From Tatumella morbirosei (GTDB lineage Bacteria; Pseudomonadota; Gammaproteobacteria; Enterobacterales; Enterobacteriaceae), in assembly GCF_000757425.2 (NCBI RefSeq), contig NZ_JPKR02000002.1, positions 310,001-374,000 on the forward strand: DNA of 64,000 bases. Direction: 5' to 3'. Numbering within the stretch: the first letter of the stretch is position 1; each line of letters begins with the position of its first letter. Shown piece by piece: positions 42,639 to 52,921 of the stretch. The translations under genes were made by a program, and so were the position numbers. The notes under the pieces were generated by a model, which made no database searches, was not told where the DNA came from, and was given only the letters and a program-made list of their open reading frames with translations.

Positions 42639-44315
42639 TTAAAACATCTGGGCAATATCCAGTTGGCTCATCAGCAAGGAATTGGCACTGTAATCTACAG
42701 GAATGGCCACCACGGCGGGTCCCTGCACATCCATCGCGGCACGCAAGGTGCTTTCCAGAGTGTCAGAGGAGGTCACCGCAAATCCTTTGGCACCAAAAGC
42801 CTCGGCATAAGCCTTGAAGTCGACAGGCCCGAAATCAACTCCTGAGGTCCGTGCATATTTCTTATCTTCCTGAATCGCCACCATGTTGTAGCAGTTATCC
42901 ACCCAGATAATATGCAGAATGTTGACTCCCAGCCTGACGGCCGTTTCCAGTTCCATACTCGACTGCATAAAACCACCGTCACCGGAAACTGAGACAACCT
43001 TGCGACCAGGATCAACCAGCGCTGCGCCAATGGCCCAGGGCAGGGCAACCCCCATGGTTTGTTGGCCGTTAGAAATTAACAACTGACGGGCACGGAAACT
43101 GTACAGGTAACGGGCAATCCAGATATGAAAGCTTCCCATATCTACGCACAGTGTCACATCATTGTTCACAATGTCCTGCATGGCCCGGACCAGCCGTAAT
43201 GGGTGAATAGCGAACTGCTGCAGGCTGTGACCTTTTTGTGCCAGCAGTTCACGCTGCTGTTGGCGCTCCTGCAGGATTCTGGTAGCGCCGCTGCTCAGCA
43301 CATAGCGCTGGTTTACCTGTTCGGTCAGTAAGTCCAGGGTTTCGGCGATATCACCGACCAGTTCGTTATCAGGCGTATAATGGCTGTCACTTTCGGCGGG
43401 CAGAACATCGATATGTACCAGTTTCGCCGTACCAGGATTCCATTTAGCCGGTTCATATTCTACCGGGCTGTAGCCGACGGTAATGATCAAATCTGCGTTA
43501 CGCAGTAACTGATCACCGGCCTGATTATTGAACAGACCGACACGGCCGGCAAAGCGTGAAAAGTGGTTCTGATCAATCACCCCGGCTGCCTGATAAGTGC
43601 TGGTCACGGGAATTTCACTGTTATTTAGTAAGCGGCGGACGGCATCAGCATTTTTCGGCTGACTGGCCATTAGTCCCAGTAACAGCACGGGATCTTTGGC
43701 ATGACGTATCAGCTCCGCGACCTCAGCAATAGCTTTACGCGGTGCACTACCGGCGGTGGGTAACCGTGCCGGCAGCACCTGACCGCTGGCAGGTTCATTG
43801 ATAATATCCATCGGCAGGCTGATAAAGGCAGCCCCCGGACGGCCAAACTCAGCGGCACGGAAACCATTGGCTAACACTTCGGCAATCGCGGATGACGATG
43901 TGACCTCTGCCGCGTATTTAGTGACCGGCCGGAACATGGAGACGGTATCCATCGTCTGGTGCACCTGCTTCAGGTGGTCCATCCGGCTGACGGCACCACC
44001 GATAGCGACAAACGGGTCGCCTTCTGAGTTTGCCGTTGCTGCGCTGGTAATCAGATTCGAACAGCCCGGACCGGAGGTGACCAGCGCAACCCCGGCTTTA
44101 CCGGTCAGACGACCAATCGCCCCGGCCATAAACCCGGCATTGGCTTCAAGCCGGACCGGCACCGTAATGATGGGCGAATCTTCCAGAGAGTCAAACACCC
44201 GGTCGATTTTTGCGCCCGGAATACCGAACACATAGTTGACCTGTTGCTGTTCTAACTGGGCGACCACTAAATCTGCGCCACATTTCCATTCTGTTTGTTT
44301 TTTTGAATTCTGCAA
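42639..44315 (-). CDS. budB: Catabolic acetolactate synthase (BudB/AlsS)
   Basis: A 558-residue thiamin-diphosphate enzyme of Klebsiella BudB length. N-terminal [20 protein letters not shown], the ThDP-activating Glu in [20 protein letters not shown], and the ThDP-Mg motif [20 protein letters not shown] ending IWVDNCYN. It condenses two pyruvate to acetolactate in the cytoplasm, in the pH-6-optimum catabolic pathway to acetoin. It lies downstream of budA on the same strand, 32 bases away. No small regulatory subunit is needed. budC (acetoin reductase) does not follow. Confidence 0.92.
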   Translation of the reverse strand: MQNSKKQTEWKCGADLVVAQLEQQQVNYVFGIPGAKIDRVFDSLEDSPIITVPVRLEANAGFMAGAIGRLTGKAGVALVTSGPGCSNLITSAATANSEGDPFVAIGGAVSRMDHLKQVHQTMDTVSMFRPVTKYAAEVTSSSAIAEVLANGFRAAEFGRPGAAFISLPMDIINEPASGQVLPARLPTAGSAPRKAIAEVAELIRHAKDPVLLLGLMASQPKNADAVRRLLNNSEIPVTSTYQAAGVIDQNHFSRFAGRVGLFNNQAGDQLLRNADLIITVGYSPVEYEPAKWNPGTAKLVHIDVLPAESDSHYTPDNELVGDIAETLDLLTEQVNQRYVLSSGATRILQERQQQRELLAQKGHSLQQFAIHPLRLVRAMQDIVNNDVTLCVDMGSFHIWIARYLYSFRARQLLISNGQQTMGVALPWAIGAALVDPGRKVVSVSGDGGFMQSSMELETAVRLGVNILHIIWVDNCYNMVAIQEDKKYARTSGVDFGPVDFKAYAEAFGAKGFAVTSSDTLESTLRAAMDVQGPAVVAIPVDYSANSLLMSQLDIAQMF

Positions 44316-44347
44316 AATAGGCTCCTTACTCAGCCAGGGGGGCTGGA

Positions 44348-45130
44348 TTAACCTTCGACAGACTGAATAGCAGCACTCAGATCATCGGGATTAAGGTCGG
44401 CATGACGGAAATCGTTATCGGACGGGAAATCGATCACCAGTTTTTCGATAGTTCCAAACGTCAGACGCCCTTCACCGATGACGTAATCAAGTAAATGCCC
44501 GCCGCTACTGCGTTGCTGGTTAATAAAATGCTCGTGATAGCCAGCCACATTGATGCCCTGCATATAGTCAGGAGTCAGAAAGCCCACCAGTACACCGTCC
44601 TGATGTTCGAAATGGAACACGGGTTGTTCTTCTACGGCCTGCATCATCGGTTTATACGGACGCTGCTGTTCCGGGACGGTACGGGTGTCGGCTTTGTCGA
44701 AATGGCCGTCGATGCGCAGGGCGCAAAACAGGTTTTTGCTGGCAATGGTCTCATCAATAATCTGATGAATCTGCTCTCTGGTATGGGGAGTTGTGATGGT
44801 GTATTCGTGAGTCGGGTTGAAGAAAGTCATCACCGCAAAAGGTGTTTTCTGTTCTGCGTGGGCAGGGCGGGCAGTCCCGTCACTGCGTAGCTGGAAAACA
44901 TGACTATTAAAGGCAATCATTTCTCCGTCGAGATGATTAAAGGTGCCCAGACCAAAATCACCGTGGTCCAGTAACTGACGGATGGTCGTTTCTCCTTCAT
45001 AAACACCGCTCAGTAATGCGCTCATCAATGACGCCTGGTAGATAACATTTTCACCACGCTGATGCTCTAGCTTCAGGGCGGCCCGGGTAATGTCACTAAG
45101 ACATGTACAACCGCAACTGGCTGTTTCCAT
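44348..45130 (-). CDS. budA: Acetolactate decarboxylase BudA
   Basis: A 260-residue alpha-acetolactate decarboxylase: [39 protein letters not shown], and the zinc-ligand segment [20 protein letters not shown] near residues 193-212. It converts acetolactate to acetoin. ATG 45130 with AGGAAA upstream is used; the in-frame extension to 45250 would run into budR. First gene of the budAB operon, divergent from budR. Confidence 0.92.
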   Translation of the reverse strand: METASCGCTCLSDITRAALKLEHQRGENVIYQASLMSALLSGVYEGETTIRQLLDHGDFGLGTFNHLDGEMIAFNSHVFQLRSDGTARPAHAEQKTPFAVMTFFNPTHEYTITTPHTREQIHQIIDETIASKNLFCALRIDGHFDKADTRTVPEQQRPYKPMMQAVEEQPVFHFEHQDGVLVGFLTPDYMQGINVAGYHEHFINQQRSSGGHLLDYVIGEGRLTFGTIEKLVIDFPSDNDFRHADLNPDDLSAAIQSVEG

Positions 45131-45235
45131 GATGGTTTCCTGTAAATATCGTTTATCACCTTGAGGACTACAGGTTGACAGGAAGCCTGCGACAATACCA
45201 ATATGATGGGCTGTCCACTTTAAGACGTTTTTGAT

Positions 45236-46111
45236 ATGGAATTGCGCCATTTACGCTATTTTGTGGCTGTTGCCGAAGCGGGGAATTTTACCCGTGCAGC
45301 CGAGGCCCTGGGAATATCACAACCCCCGTTAAGCCAGCAAATACAGAGGCTGGAGCATGAATTAGGCAGCCCGCTCTTTCACCGGCTGACCCGCACGGTG
45401 GAACTGACCCCGGCAGGGCAGGTACTATATGAAGATGCTATTAAAATACTGAAAATGTCTGATGCGGCCTTTGAAAAAGCCCGCAGTGTGGGACGGGGGC
45501 TAAGCGGGTCATTACGCATCGGATTTGCATCCTCTACCGCACTCAACCCACAGGTATTCTCCCTGTTGCACAGCTTCCGGGAACACTACCCGATGATTAA
45601 TTTGCATCCAGGGGAGTTGCATATGTCCGCTCTGGTGAATGAACTGCTGAAAGGCAGTATCGATCTGGCGTTTATCCGCTTACCCTGTGCCCGCAGCCAT
45701 GAACTTGAGTTCAGGGTGATGGATACCGAACAGATGGTGGTTGCCTTACCGGCCAACCATCCGCTGGCGGGTAGAGCCGAACTCTCGTCGCTGGCAGAAC
45801 TGGCGGATGAAACACTGATTATCTTTCCCCGCGAAATTTCCCCGGGTCTCTATGACTCGGTGATCAGCGCCTGTACCCGTTCCGGCTTTAATCCACCTAC
45901 CGTGGCTCAGGCTCCTCAGACAACCTCGGCCATCAGCATGGTGGCGACGGGCTTTGGTTATACGGTCGTGCCGGCTTCGCTGGGTAAAATTGATCAGGCG
46001 AATGTCCGTTATCTGCCAATTCAGGGAGCACCGCTCACCGCCCAGGTCGCACTGGCCTGGCGCCGGCATAATCTGAGTAAGGCAGGGGAGCATTTCCTGG
46101 CATTGCTGTAG
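45236..46111 (+). CDS. budR: LysR-family regulator BudR
   Basis: A 291-residue LTTR (MELRHLRYFVAVAEAGNFTR opening; QPPLSQQIQRLE recognition helix; FHRLTRTVELTPAG linker) matching BudR/AlsR activators of the acetoin operon. It is divergent from budAB with 105 bases between, as in Klebsiella. It responds to acetate in that system. Function inferred from position and similarity. Confidence 0.88.
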   Translation: MELRHLRYFVAVAEAGNFTRAAEALGISQPPLSQQIQRLEHELGSPLFHRLTRTVELTPAGQVLYEDAIKILKMSDAAFEKARSVGRGLSGSLRIGFASSTALNPQVFSLLHSFREHYPMINLHPGELHMSALVNELLKGSIDLAFIRLPCARSHELEFRVMDTEQMVVALPANHPLAGRAELSSLAELADETLIIFPREISPGLYDSVISACTRSGFNPPTVAQAPQTTSAISMVATGFGYTVVPASLGKIDQANVRYLPIQGAPLTAQVALAWRRHNLSKAGEHFLALL

Positions 46112-46159
46112 TGGTGGCCGAGGCTGGTGGCGCAGACTCACACCGCCAGCCCCGATTCA

Positions 46160-48037
46160 TCAGCCTCTGAAATCGCGGTCTTTCACAATTCTCAGCGGTT
46201 CGATGTCACTCTCTTTTTTAATCACCAGCGTCGGGTCGGAGCGCAGGCAGGCGCCGCCATAATGACCGCCGACCGTAAAGGTACAGACCTGAATATAACG
46301 CCCGGCCACCTGTGGCAGACACCATAATTGCTGGTAAATATTGGTCTGGTGTGCAAATTTACCGGCGGTTTCATCCAGTAACTGCTGCTGGTGACTGACC
46401 AACCCGATATTATTTCCGCACCGTCCGCCCACCGGTTTAATCGCATAACCAGTCTGTTTAAGCTCATCATTAACGGTAAAATCGGTATCCAGCAGATACT
46501 GATGATGCGGGAACAGTGACCAGAGAACAGGCAGAATCGCCTTATTGCCCGGAATGACTGTCCATAGTGGTTCGAAAACCATCACTTCAGGACGTAACAG
46601 CACATCCATCAGTCGTACCTCGGCGGCTTCGCCGGTGCGGATCGGCAAGGCAGCGGCGCTGTCAGCTTCACTCTCCTGACGTAACTGCTCCAGAACCGTT
46701 TCCCATGCCCAGGTTTTCCAGACACAAGTCACTTCGCGCTGTTCAGCGTCAATCAGACGACCGGTTTCACTCCAGTGCAGTTCGCTCAGACCATGTAAAA
46801 TCTTACTCTCGAATCCTCCTTCACGTAGTGCCTGTTGCATCAACAGTGCATGGTAGTTCTCTTCGACATCGTTATCCTGCAGGATGTGAACAAACGGCAA
46901 GGCATCACTATTTTTCCAGGCAGCGGACAGGTTTTCTACCAACCGGCGGCAAGGATCTTTACCCTCAGTCACACCCGCCTGGCGGGCCCAGTGTCCAAGG
47001 ATAACCCCCGCTTCGGTATGGCAGGAGGCTGAATCCGCATTGTATTCGTAGACCTTCAGCCCCCGATGGTCGAGGCAAAAATCCAGCCGGCCGGTCACCA
47101 TATGGTGGCGACGTCGCTGCCAGGACAACCGCAGGCGTGGCCAGAGGATCTCGGGAATATCAAACAACCTGAGTAAAGCATCATCGCGCAGTACCTTATC
47201 GGTAGCATGCAGATACATCAGGTGAAGTTCATTGGTGGCGCTGATCAGTTCCTGTTCCGCACTGCGGGAAATAGTAAAGTACTGGTACGGATCGGCATTG
47301 ATCACATGACCATGGTTTGCGATGACATAGGCATGTTGTACCGGATCATTTTCATCCAGCCACGGGCCGGAAAACTGGCCCTGCTGGCTGACCTGTTGTG
47401 AGTGAATGTCAAGTAATGCAGCCTCGGTTTGCGGGCGGGGCAGGCTGTCATTGCTGTCGCAGGTCTGAACCATCCAGCCAAGAATTTCGGTGTCAGTGAA
47501 AGTATCCCGGAGATAAAAACCACCATCTTCACGGCGCAGCTCCAGTTCGCGTGTCCATTGCTGACCGGCAGGTAGCGGGCTGTGAATGACGTTTTGTTCA
47601 ACGATTTGTACCCGGTCAGCAAATACCCGGGTAATCACGGCAACATGGCCGGTTTCGGCAAATTCTCCCCCCTGTTGCCAGATTAACAGGGCACCGGAGA
47701 CAGGAGGACGCTGGCTGCCGTTAGCGTACGCCTGCAGGGGCAGAATTTCGTCGTTGATGACCTGGCGAAGAAAGCGCAGAGAAAAGATTTCATAGGCCAT
47801 TCGGACATCGGTAAATACCATGCCGTAGTTGAGATAAAGAAACCGCCGGGCAAATTCCACACACTGCCACTTGTAACCCATAAATTCGCTGCCCAGATAA
47901 CTGCGCATCGAATTATCATCAGGATATTCTTCGCTATCCAGCGAATCATAATCGGACGAATAAATAGCCACACCCCCGGGAGCATATCCCAGCAGAGTAC
48001 CAAAGGGTGCATGTTGATTAGTGAGAGCCACAGTCAT
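46160..48037 (-). CDS. gss: Bifunctional glutathionylspermidine synthetase/amidase
   Basis: A 625-residue protein, close to E. coli Gss (619). An N-terminal CHAP amidase domain carries the catalytic Cys in GYKWQCVEFARRF (about residue 57) and His in ETGHVAVITR. A C-terminal ATP-grasp synthetase domain begins around residue 200 (SATNELHLMYLHATDKVL) and ends with ALRIVKDRDF-like sequence. It makes and cleaves glutathionylspermidine, a spermidine/redox store. ATG 48037 with AAGG upstream is used. Confidence 0.94.
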   Translation of the reverse strand: MTVALTNQHAPFGTLLGYAPGGVAIYSSDYDSLDSEEYPDDNSMRSYLGSEFMGYKWQCVEFARRFLYLNYGMVFTDVRMAYEIFSLRFLRQVINDEILPLQAYANGSQRPPVSGALLIWQQGGEFAETGHVAVITRVFADRVQIVEQNVIHSPLPAGQQWTRELELRREDGGFYLRDTFTDTEILGWMVQTCDSNDSLPRPQTEAALLDIHSQQVSQQGQFSGPWLDENDPVQHAYVIANHGHVINADPYQYFTISRSAEQELISATNELHLMYLHATDKVLRDDALLRLFDIPEILWPRLRLSWQRRRHHMVTGRLDFCLDHRGLKVYEYNADSASCHTEAGVILGHWARQAGVTEGKDPCRRLVENLSAAWKNSDALPFVHILQDNDVEENYHALLMQQALREGGFESKILHGLSELHWSETGRLIDAEQREVTCVWKTWAWETVLEQLRQESEADSAAALPIRTGEAAEVRLMDVLLRPEVMVFEPLWTVIPGNKAILPVLWSLFPHHQYLLDTDFTVNDELKQTGYAIKPVGGRCGNNIGLVSHQQQLLDETAGKFAHQTNIYQQLWCLPQVAGRYIQVCTFTVGGHYGGACLRSDPTLVIKKESDIEPLRIVKDRDFRG

Positions 48038-48308
48038 ACTTTTTGCCTTATGCCATACAGAAAAACAGCCCGAAGGCTGCTTGATACTGACAGTGGCACG
48101 CAATGGCTCGCTGGCCGCTACGTGCTACATTGGCCCGGAGCAGGATACTGAACAGAGGGTTCAGCAGATGAGGCGGGTGCCAATATCATAGCACCGTTTT
48201 ATCAGGATGTGAGTGCCGGCTGGCATTCGGGTGAAAGTGACGTTGTCACTCTGTTCAGGATTACTGACAGCTTTACCCTGATCCTTATTCGCCTCTGTTG
48301 CGGGTCAA

Positions 48309-49973
48309 TTATAACGCAATAGTCAGTTCTCCCAGTTTACTCACCAGCGCCATATTTTCCCTGTAATCAACCGGGCAGGCGATCACCGTGACGCCATCGT
48401 CATTCAGTGCCTGATTCAGCGCAGGTAACAATTCAGCCGCATGGCTAATCAGATGTCCCGTGGCGCCGAAACTTTCTGCATATTTCACAAAATCGGGGTT
48501 ACCAAAGTCCACAGAATCATGTGCACCTTCTTCGATATCCATTTTCCACTTAATCAGTCCGTAACTGCCGTCGACCCAGATCAGAACCACCAGTGGGATT
48601 TTTTCGCGAACGGCTGTTTCTATCTCCTGAGAATTCATCATAAAACTACCGTCACCCATGACCGCTAATACCTTACGCTCAGGAAAGGCCAGTCGTGCGG
48701 CCAGCGCACCAGGCAGGGAGAAAGCCATCGTCGATAATCCGTTAGAAGTCAGGCAGGTCAGGGGGTTCCAGGCAGGATACAAACGCGATACCCACATTTT
48801 AATTGCTCCGGTATCTGCCAGCACAATATCATCATCCCCCATGGCGGCGCGCATATCAGCAACAATACGTTGAGGTTTAAGCGGAAAACTATTGTCCAGG
48901 CGACCATTCTCCAGTTCTTCAAGACGTAGCTGACGAATTTTGGTCTCAGCGGGTTGCTGATGAAGTGGGGAACTCCCGAGGGCTTCAGACAGTGCCTGTA
49001 GACTCATTGATATATCGGCAATAACGCTGACTTCGGTCGAATAGTGGCTGTCGGTATCCGGCAAAAAGCTGTTGATATGAATGATCCGTTTATTTCCTCC
49101 GGGATTCATTCTCTCCGGAGCAAATTCCTGCAATTCATAACCCACAGCCAGAATGACATCCGCCTGGTCGAAGGCAAAATTTTCATAATCGTGGCGCATG
49201 AAACCCATCACTCCCAGCGAGTGTGTACTGCGGTCACTGATTACCCCTTTGCCCATAAACGTGGTGGCGGTTGGGATCTGAAACTGTTCAACAAACTGAT
49301 TTAACGCCACCGATGCGTTCTGACGTGCGACACCATGACCGGCGAGAATAACCGGAAAACGGCTGTCACGCAGTATTGCTGCAGCCGTGCTAATCGCATG
49401 ACTGTCCGGAGCAGAAAGATGAGATTTGACCGGCAATAAGGGGTGTAAATCATCCGGAACCGGCATCGCTTCCACATCCTGCGGCACAGCAAGATAGGTT
49501 GCTCCGGGCCGTTCCTGCTGAGCAATGCGGAAGGCTTTACGGACCATTTCTGCAGTGGATTGTGGGGTAAAAATCGTCTCTGCCCACTGGGTCACCGGCC
49601 TGAACATTGCCGTCAGATCGACAATCTGGTGAGATTCTTTATAAATACGGTTTAATCCCACCTGCGCTGAAATGGCGACCAGTGGGCTGGAATCCGTCTG
49701 TGCGTCCGCAGTACCAAGTAACAGGTTGATTGCACCAGGTCCGAGCGTGGCGGTACAGACTCCGGCCTTACCGGTCAGACGGCCATAAATATCGGCCATA
49801 AACGAGGCTGCCTGCTCGTGGCGGACCAGAATAAAACGTATTTTTTCCGAGGCCGTAATAGCCCTGACAAATTTGATATTTTCCTCTCCCGGAATACCAA
49901 ACACATATTCGACGCCCTCGGCTTCAAGGCAGGAAACCAAAAATTCTGCGACATTTCTCGTCTGATGAGTCAT
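48309..49973 (-). CDS. Acetolactate synthase large-subunit-like ThDP enzyme
   Basis: A 554-residue ThDP enzyme, paralogous to the budB product: VEYVFGIPGEENIKFVRAI, VRHEQAASFMADIYGRLTGK with the activating Glu, and the ThDP-Mg motif VMGDGSFMMNSQEIETAVRE ending IWVDGSYG. E. coli has such an IlvB-like relative group annotated as acetolactate synthase. No ilvN-like small subunit adjoins. It shares a strand and close spacing (48 bases) with an AEC transporter upstream, so the product or substrate may be a 2-keto acid carried by it. True reaction not proven. Confidence 0.8.
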   Translation of the reverse strand: MTHQTRNVAEFLVSCLEAEGVEYVFGIPGEENIKFVRAITASEKIRFILVRHEQAASFMADIYGRLTGKAGVCTATLGPGAINLLLGTADAQTDSSPLVAISAQVGLNRIYKESHQIVDLTAMFRPVTQWAETIFTPQSTAEMVRKAFRIAQQERPGATYLAVPQDVEAMPVPDDLHPLLPVKSHLSAPDSHAISTAAAILRDSRFPVILAGHGVARQNASVALNQFVEQFQIPTATTFMGKGVISDRSTHSLGVMGFMRHDYENFAFDQADVILAVGYELQEFAPERMNPGGNKRIIHINSFLPDTDSHYSTEVSVIADISMSLQALSEALGSSPLHQQPAETKIRQLRLEELENGRLDNSFPLKPQRIVADMRAAMGDDDIVLADTGAIKMWVSRLYPAWNPLTCLTSNGLSTMAFSLPGALAARLAFPERKVLAVMGDGSFMMNSQEIETAVREKIPLVVLIWVDGSYGLIKWKMDIEEGAHDSVDFGNPDFVKYAESFGATGHLISHAAELLPALNQALNDDGVTVIACPVDYRENMALVSKLGELTIAL

Positions 49974-50021
49974 ACATTTTCTCCCAAACTACGGTTTTCA
50001 TTTAACACCAGGTAGCGGAAA

Positions 50022-50957
50022 TTAGTTACCCCCAAGGTAGTACAATAATCCGCCCATAGTGATGATGGAAAATAAGGTACTGAAGAACAGAATCGAGGCT
50101 ATTTCCTGTTCTGCGGTGTTGTACTGAACCGCCAGGATGACACATACCGATGCCGTCGGAATAGCCATGCTGACCACCGATAAATGCAGCGTTTGACGGT
50201 CTGTATGCAGCCAGACAGCCAAGGCCAGGATTGCCAGAGGTAGCAGAATATTTTTGGCGAGTACTGCCAGAACCACAGTACGATTAATGACGACATGGTA
50301 GGAGTAGAGGATAATTCCTGACGCAAACAGCGCAACACCGCCGGTAGTACCACCAAGCAGTTGTAATGCACTGCGGATTTGTTCGGGAATATGCAGATTA
50401 AGCAGTAATAAGATTAAGGCCAGCAGTGGGGCCCAGACCACCGGCTCTTTTAAAGTATGCAGAATATGCTGCATAAATCCTGCTCCCTTTCTGTCAGGAG
50501 AGCCTGCGGAAAGGATTAATAAGGTCACCGGGACCTGGAACAGGTTCATAATAATACTGCATAAAGCGATGGGTAGGGTGCTGATAGTGCCATACAAATG
50601 CCCCATCACTGGCACGCCAACAAAAGGCACTGCGGGACCGGCTATCGCCAGTGCCAGCAGAGCGGCAAGGCCTGAAGGTTGCCGGAAAAGGTAGTGTACC
50701 AGTACAAAAACCAGCAGGTAACCGCCTATCATTCCTGCCATTAATATCAGCGCGATGGTGCCCTGAGAAAGTAGTACCGATCGTGACAACCCCATCATTC
50801 CGGCGAATAGTGTCAGTGGCAGAGCGTACAGCATAACCATCCGGTTAAGTATTGTCCCCTGAGCGGAATCAAAATCGTGGTGCCAGCCGGCCAGAAACCC
50901 CAGTAGCAATGTCACAACGATGGGTAACAGTGCCGCAATAATTAACGTAATCACCAT
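50022..50957 (-). CDS. AEC family transporter
   Basis: A 311-residue membrane protein of the auxin-efflux-carrier/malonate-transporter type with about ten helices in two inverted halves (PIVVTLLLGFLAG first, GPAVPFVGVPVMGHLYG, and VVSMAIPTASVCVILAVQYN in the second half, where the unwound Pro-rich crossover is expected). AEC members carry organic anions such as malonate or 2-oxo acids. Start ATG 50957. It precedes the ThDP enzyme on the same strand. Confidence 0.87.
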   Translation of the reverse strand: MVITLIIAALLPIVVTLLLGFLAGWHHDFDSAQGTILNRMVMLYALPLTLFAGMMGLSRSVLLSQGTIALILMAGMIGGYLLVFVLVHYLFRQPSGLAALLALAIAGPAVPFVGVPVMGHLYGTISTLPIALCSIIMNLFQVPVTLLILSAGSPDRKGAGFMQHILHTLKEPVVWAPLLALILLLLNLHIPEQIRSALQLLGGTTGGVALFASGIILYSYHVVINRTVVLAVLAKNILLPLAILALAVWLHTDRQTLHLSVVSMAIPTASVCVILAVQYNTAEQEIASILFFSTLFSIITMGGLLYYLGGN

Positions 50958-51493
50958 TTCTCCTGCTATTTTCAGGTGAAATCACTGGTGCGTAGACCAG
51001 GACAGAAGGTGAAACATACAGTAGTCATAATTAACCATGATGTATACAGGGGTATAGGGGTGCCAAAAGCGATAAGGGGAATGATATGTCTTCTGGTTAC
51101 AGATTGTTGTAAGTTGTTCCTGAGACCCTGAGCCGGAACCCGATAAATTATTGTTGTCACGAATTTGTGGTTAACTATCTGTTTATAATTGGTATTTTAT
51201 GATGTGATAAGGTGGGGTGTTTGACGGGTTTATTTCACCCCTCAGCCTGGTGATGATTGAGAGGAGTCGGGATTATCTCTGAGGCGGACCACTAACCTAT
51301 TTTATGTTACTCAATATTTACTGGCCGAAAATCACGCTATCTCATTTTTTAGGAATAAATTATATTTATGATTTATTCAGAGCTAAATAAAAAATCAACT
51401 ATCTAATGGTTTCAATGTTCCAGTTTTGCCTGGGTTAATGGGTATACTTGCTGCGCAGAGGGATCTACATTTAAGGATGGAAGGCAGAATGCG
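50958..51493. other. Intergenic A/T-rich stretch, no gene seen
   Basis: About 536 bases lie between the AEC transporter start and the small membrane-protein gene. The latter half (51290-51420) is clearly A/T-rich, unlike its surroundings, which suits foreign DNA or the promoter of the accessory gene. No coding sequence could be supported on either strand. Confidence 0.5.
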
Positions 51494-51808
51494 ATGAAAG
51501 TGAACGAAGCGAATCTTTTGAAATCAGGTTTCAGTAGCCTCGATATTCAGAAAATAAAAAATAACACCAAAAATTACGGTGGTTCAATGAGCGATACCAT
51601 CGAGGACCTGGCAAACCGCTTTGTCATCGCGATGTTTGTTGTGGTTGGTTGCCTTGCCGTTTTCGTTTTGCTGGTTCTGTTTGGTTCAACCGAAAGCCTT
51701 TTCGCTGGTTCTGTTGGGCTTTTTTGCGCTATTGCGGTTGCAATATTTGTACAACCGCCAATGCTTGCCTATAAATCATGGCGTTATAAAAAAATAAATC
51801 GGAGTTAG
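51494..51808 (+). CDS. Small membrane protein of accessory island (104 aa)
   Basis: A 104-residue protein with a soluble N-terminus (MKVNEANLLKSGFSSLDIQK, ending in an amphipathic segment) and two hydrophobic spans (IAMFVVVGCLAVFVLLVLFG and a second near 68-88). The gene is A/T-richer than its neighbours. Similar small proteins in enterobacterial accessory regions, often by Rhs or toxin genes, may be immunity proteins; I cannot confirm this. A terminator follows. It points at the DUF4225-like gene. Confidence 0.6.
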   Translation: MKVNEANLLKSGFSSLDIQKIKNNTKNYGGSMSDTIEDLANRFVIAMFVVVGCLAVFVLLVLFGSTESLFAGSVGLFCAIAVAIFVQPPMLAYKSWRYKKINRS

Positions 51809-51830
51809 GTTTATTTATTATCTGTGGACA

Positions 51831-51856
51831 AAAGGTCAAAAATGACCTTTGCTTTT
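51831..51856 (+). terminator. Terminator after the small membrane-protein gene
   Basis: AAAGGTCA and TGACCTTT form a stem over a short A-rich loop, followed by GCTTTT, 22 bases after the stop. Confidence 0.75.
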
Positions 51857-51942
51857 ACACCATAACCCACAATTTTCATCGTTAGTTTTGGTCTGCTCAT
51901 GGTTTCAACTTTTCGGTAATAATCCCGGGGAATCCATCTGAA

Positions 51943-52620
51943 TCATCGCCAGGCACCGGGTTTTCTTGAAAGACCCAAAATGCTATAGACACCGGCACTT
52001 AACGTAACTGCATTATAAAATGCTAACCCTGATTCAGGTGTAAAACCCATATACTTAGCAGCTTCCATCGAACTGTCTGCAAATAGTCCCTCTGTGTTGG
52101 ATTGTTCGCCATAACGAAGATAGCGGGCCTCTTTTGTTATCCCATTGATACCGTCAACGAAAAGTATACCCCCGGCAAGGACTCCAATTGGAGTCATTGT
52201 CGACATCATGATCATTCCACCAAACAGTGCTGCACCTGATACCACAATATAAACAGCAGAAATTACATATCCAAAGATTTTGTTATTTTCCCGGACAAAC
52301 TCCACTTTGGCATAAAGTTTCGCCGCTTTTGTACGCAGCATCCGACCCTGCTCTTCAAGATTTTCGGTTTCTGCCCTGAGTTTTTTTACGCAGGCTATAC
52401 ATTCTTGATCTGATTTCGCGCGCCGGGCTGCAGCAAACTGCTGCTCAACAACCTTTTTTATTTCCTGAACAAACTTCATCCGGGTCAGACCATCCCGAAG
52501 ATGGAAGGAGCACAGCATATTCGCTGTATTAATAAGCTTTCTGGCCTCAAGATTAACCATTGTTTCTGCCCAGTTTTTATTCCTGCCTGAGCACATCATA
52601 TCAGGTAATGCTGCATCCAT
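51943..52620 (-). CDS. DUF4225-like protein, C-terminus shortened
   Basis: A 225-residue protein: N-terminal TMVNLEARKLINTANMLCSF, a long coiled-coil-like helix (VVEQQFAAARRAKSDQECIA), two hydrophobic segments (about residues 117-163), and GLFADSSMEAAKYMGFTPES. This is the layout of DUF4225 proteins of enterobacterial toxin/immunity-type islands. Family members I recall continue for several tens of residues after the GLSRKPGAWR-like segment, so the end here seems cut by an early stop. ATG 52620 with AGGGAG upstream. Function unknown. Confidence 0.65.
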   Translation of the reverse strand: MDAALPDMMCSGRNKNWAETMVNLEARKLINTANMLCSFHLRDGLTRMKFVQEIKKVVEQQFAAARRAKSDQECIACVKKLRAETENLEEQGRMLRTKAAKLYAKVEFVRENNKIFGYVISAVYIVVSGAALFGGMIMMSTMTPIGVLAGGILFVDGINGITKEARYLRYGEQSNTEGLFADSSMEAAKYMGFTPESGLAFYNAVTLSAGVYSILGLSRKPGAWR

Positions 52621-52807
52621 TTTTGTACTCCCTGTATATTATATCGCCGATGATACCCTTTATTTCAGCGGTAAACCGTCGTTTCAGTCTCAAATGAGCA
52701 CGTCTCGATATGCCTGTTTTTAGATACCACCTTAAATTGAAACGCCCCGCCGAATCATAGTCAGAGCCAAAGCTGTCGCCGGATGGAGCTTCCAACAAAC
52801 CGAACAC
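52601..52807 (-). CDS. Possible small upstream partner of DUF4225-like gene
   Basis: A 68-codon reading starting at GTG 52807 and overlapping the DUF4225-like ATG by 20 bases (stop at 52601). It encodes FGLLEAPSGDSFGSDYDSAG and a basic end (RAHLRLKRRFTAEIKG). A stop codon lies four codons before the GTG, and no good ribosome site is seen. It may be a truncated remnant of a longer gene broken by the Tn3 insertion; reality uncertain. Confidence 0.3.
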   Translation of the reverse strand: MFGLLEAPSGDSFGSDYDSAGRFNLRWYLKTGISRRAHLRLKRRFTAEIKGIIGDIIYREYKNGCSIT

Positions 52808-52921
52808 CTGGGGCCATTAAAGTTAACCGTCCGTCATTATGCCAATGATGAGCATCATTGTCGGTGGATCGACCCGGTGAAACCGGCGAGAAAGCCGTCA
52901 TGCCTTCTCCGGGTCATCTGT

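Noticed and set aside
48104-48308. Possible gene upstream of gss
   Set aside because: Both strands have stops within 40 codons; no motifs seen.
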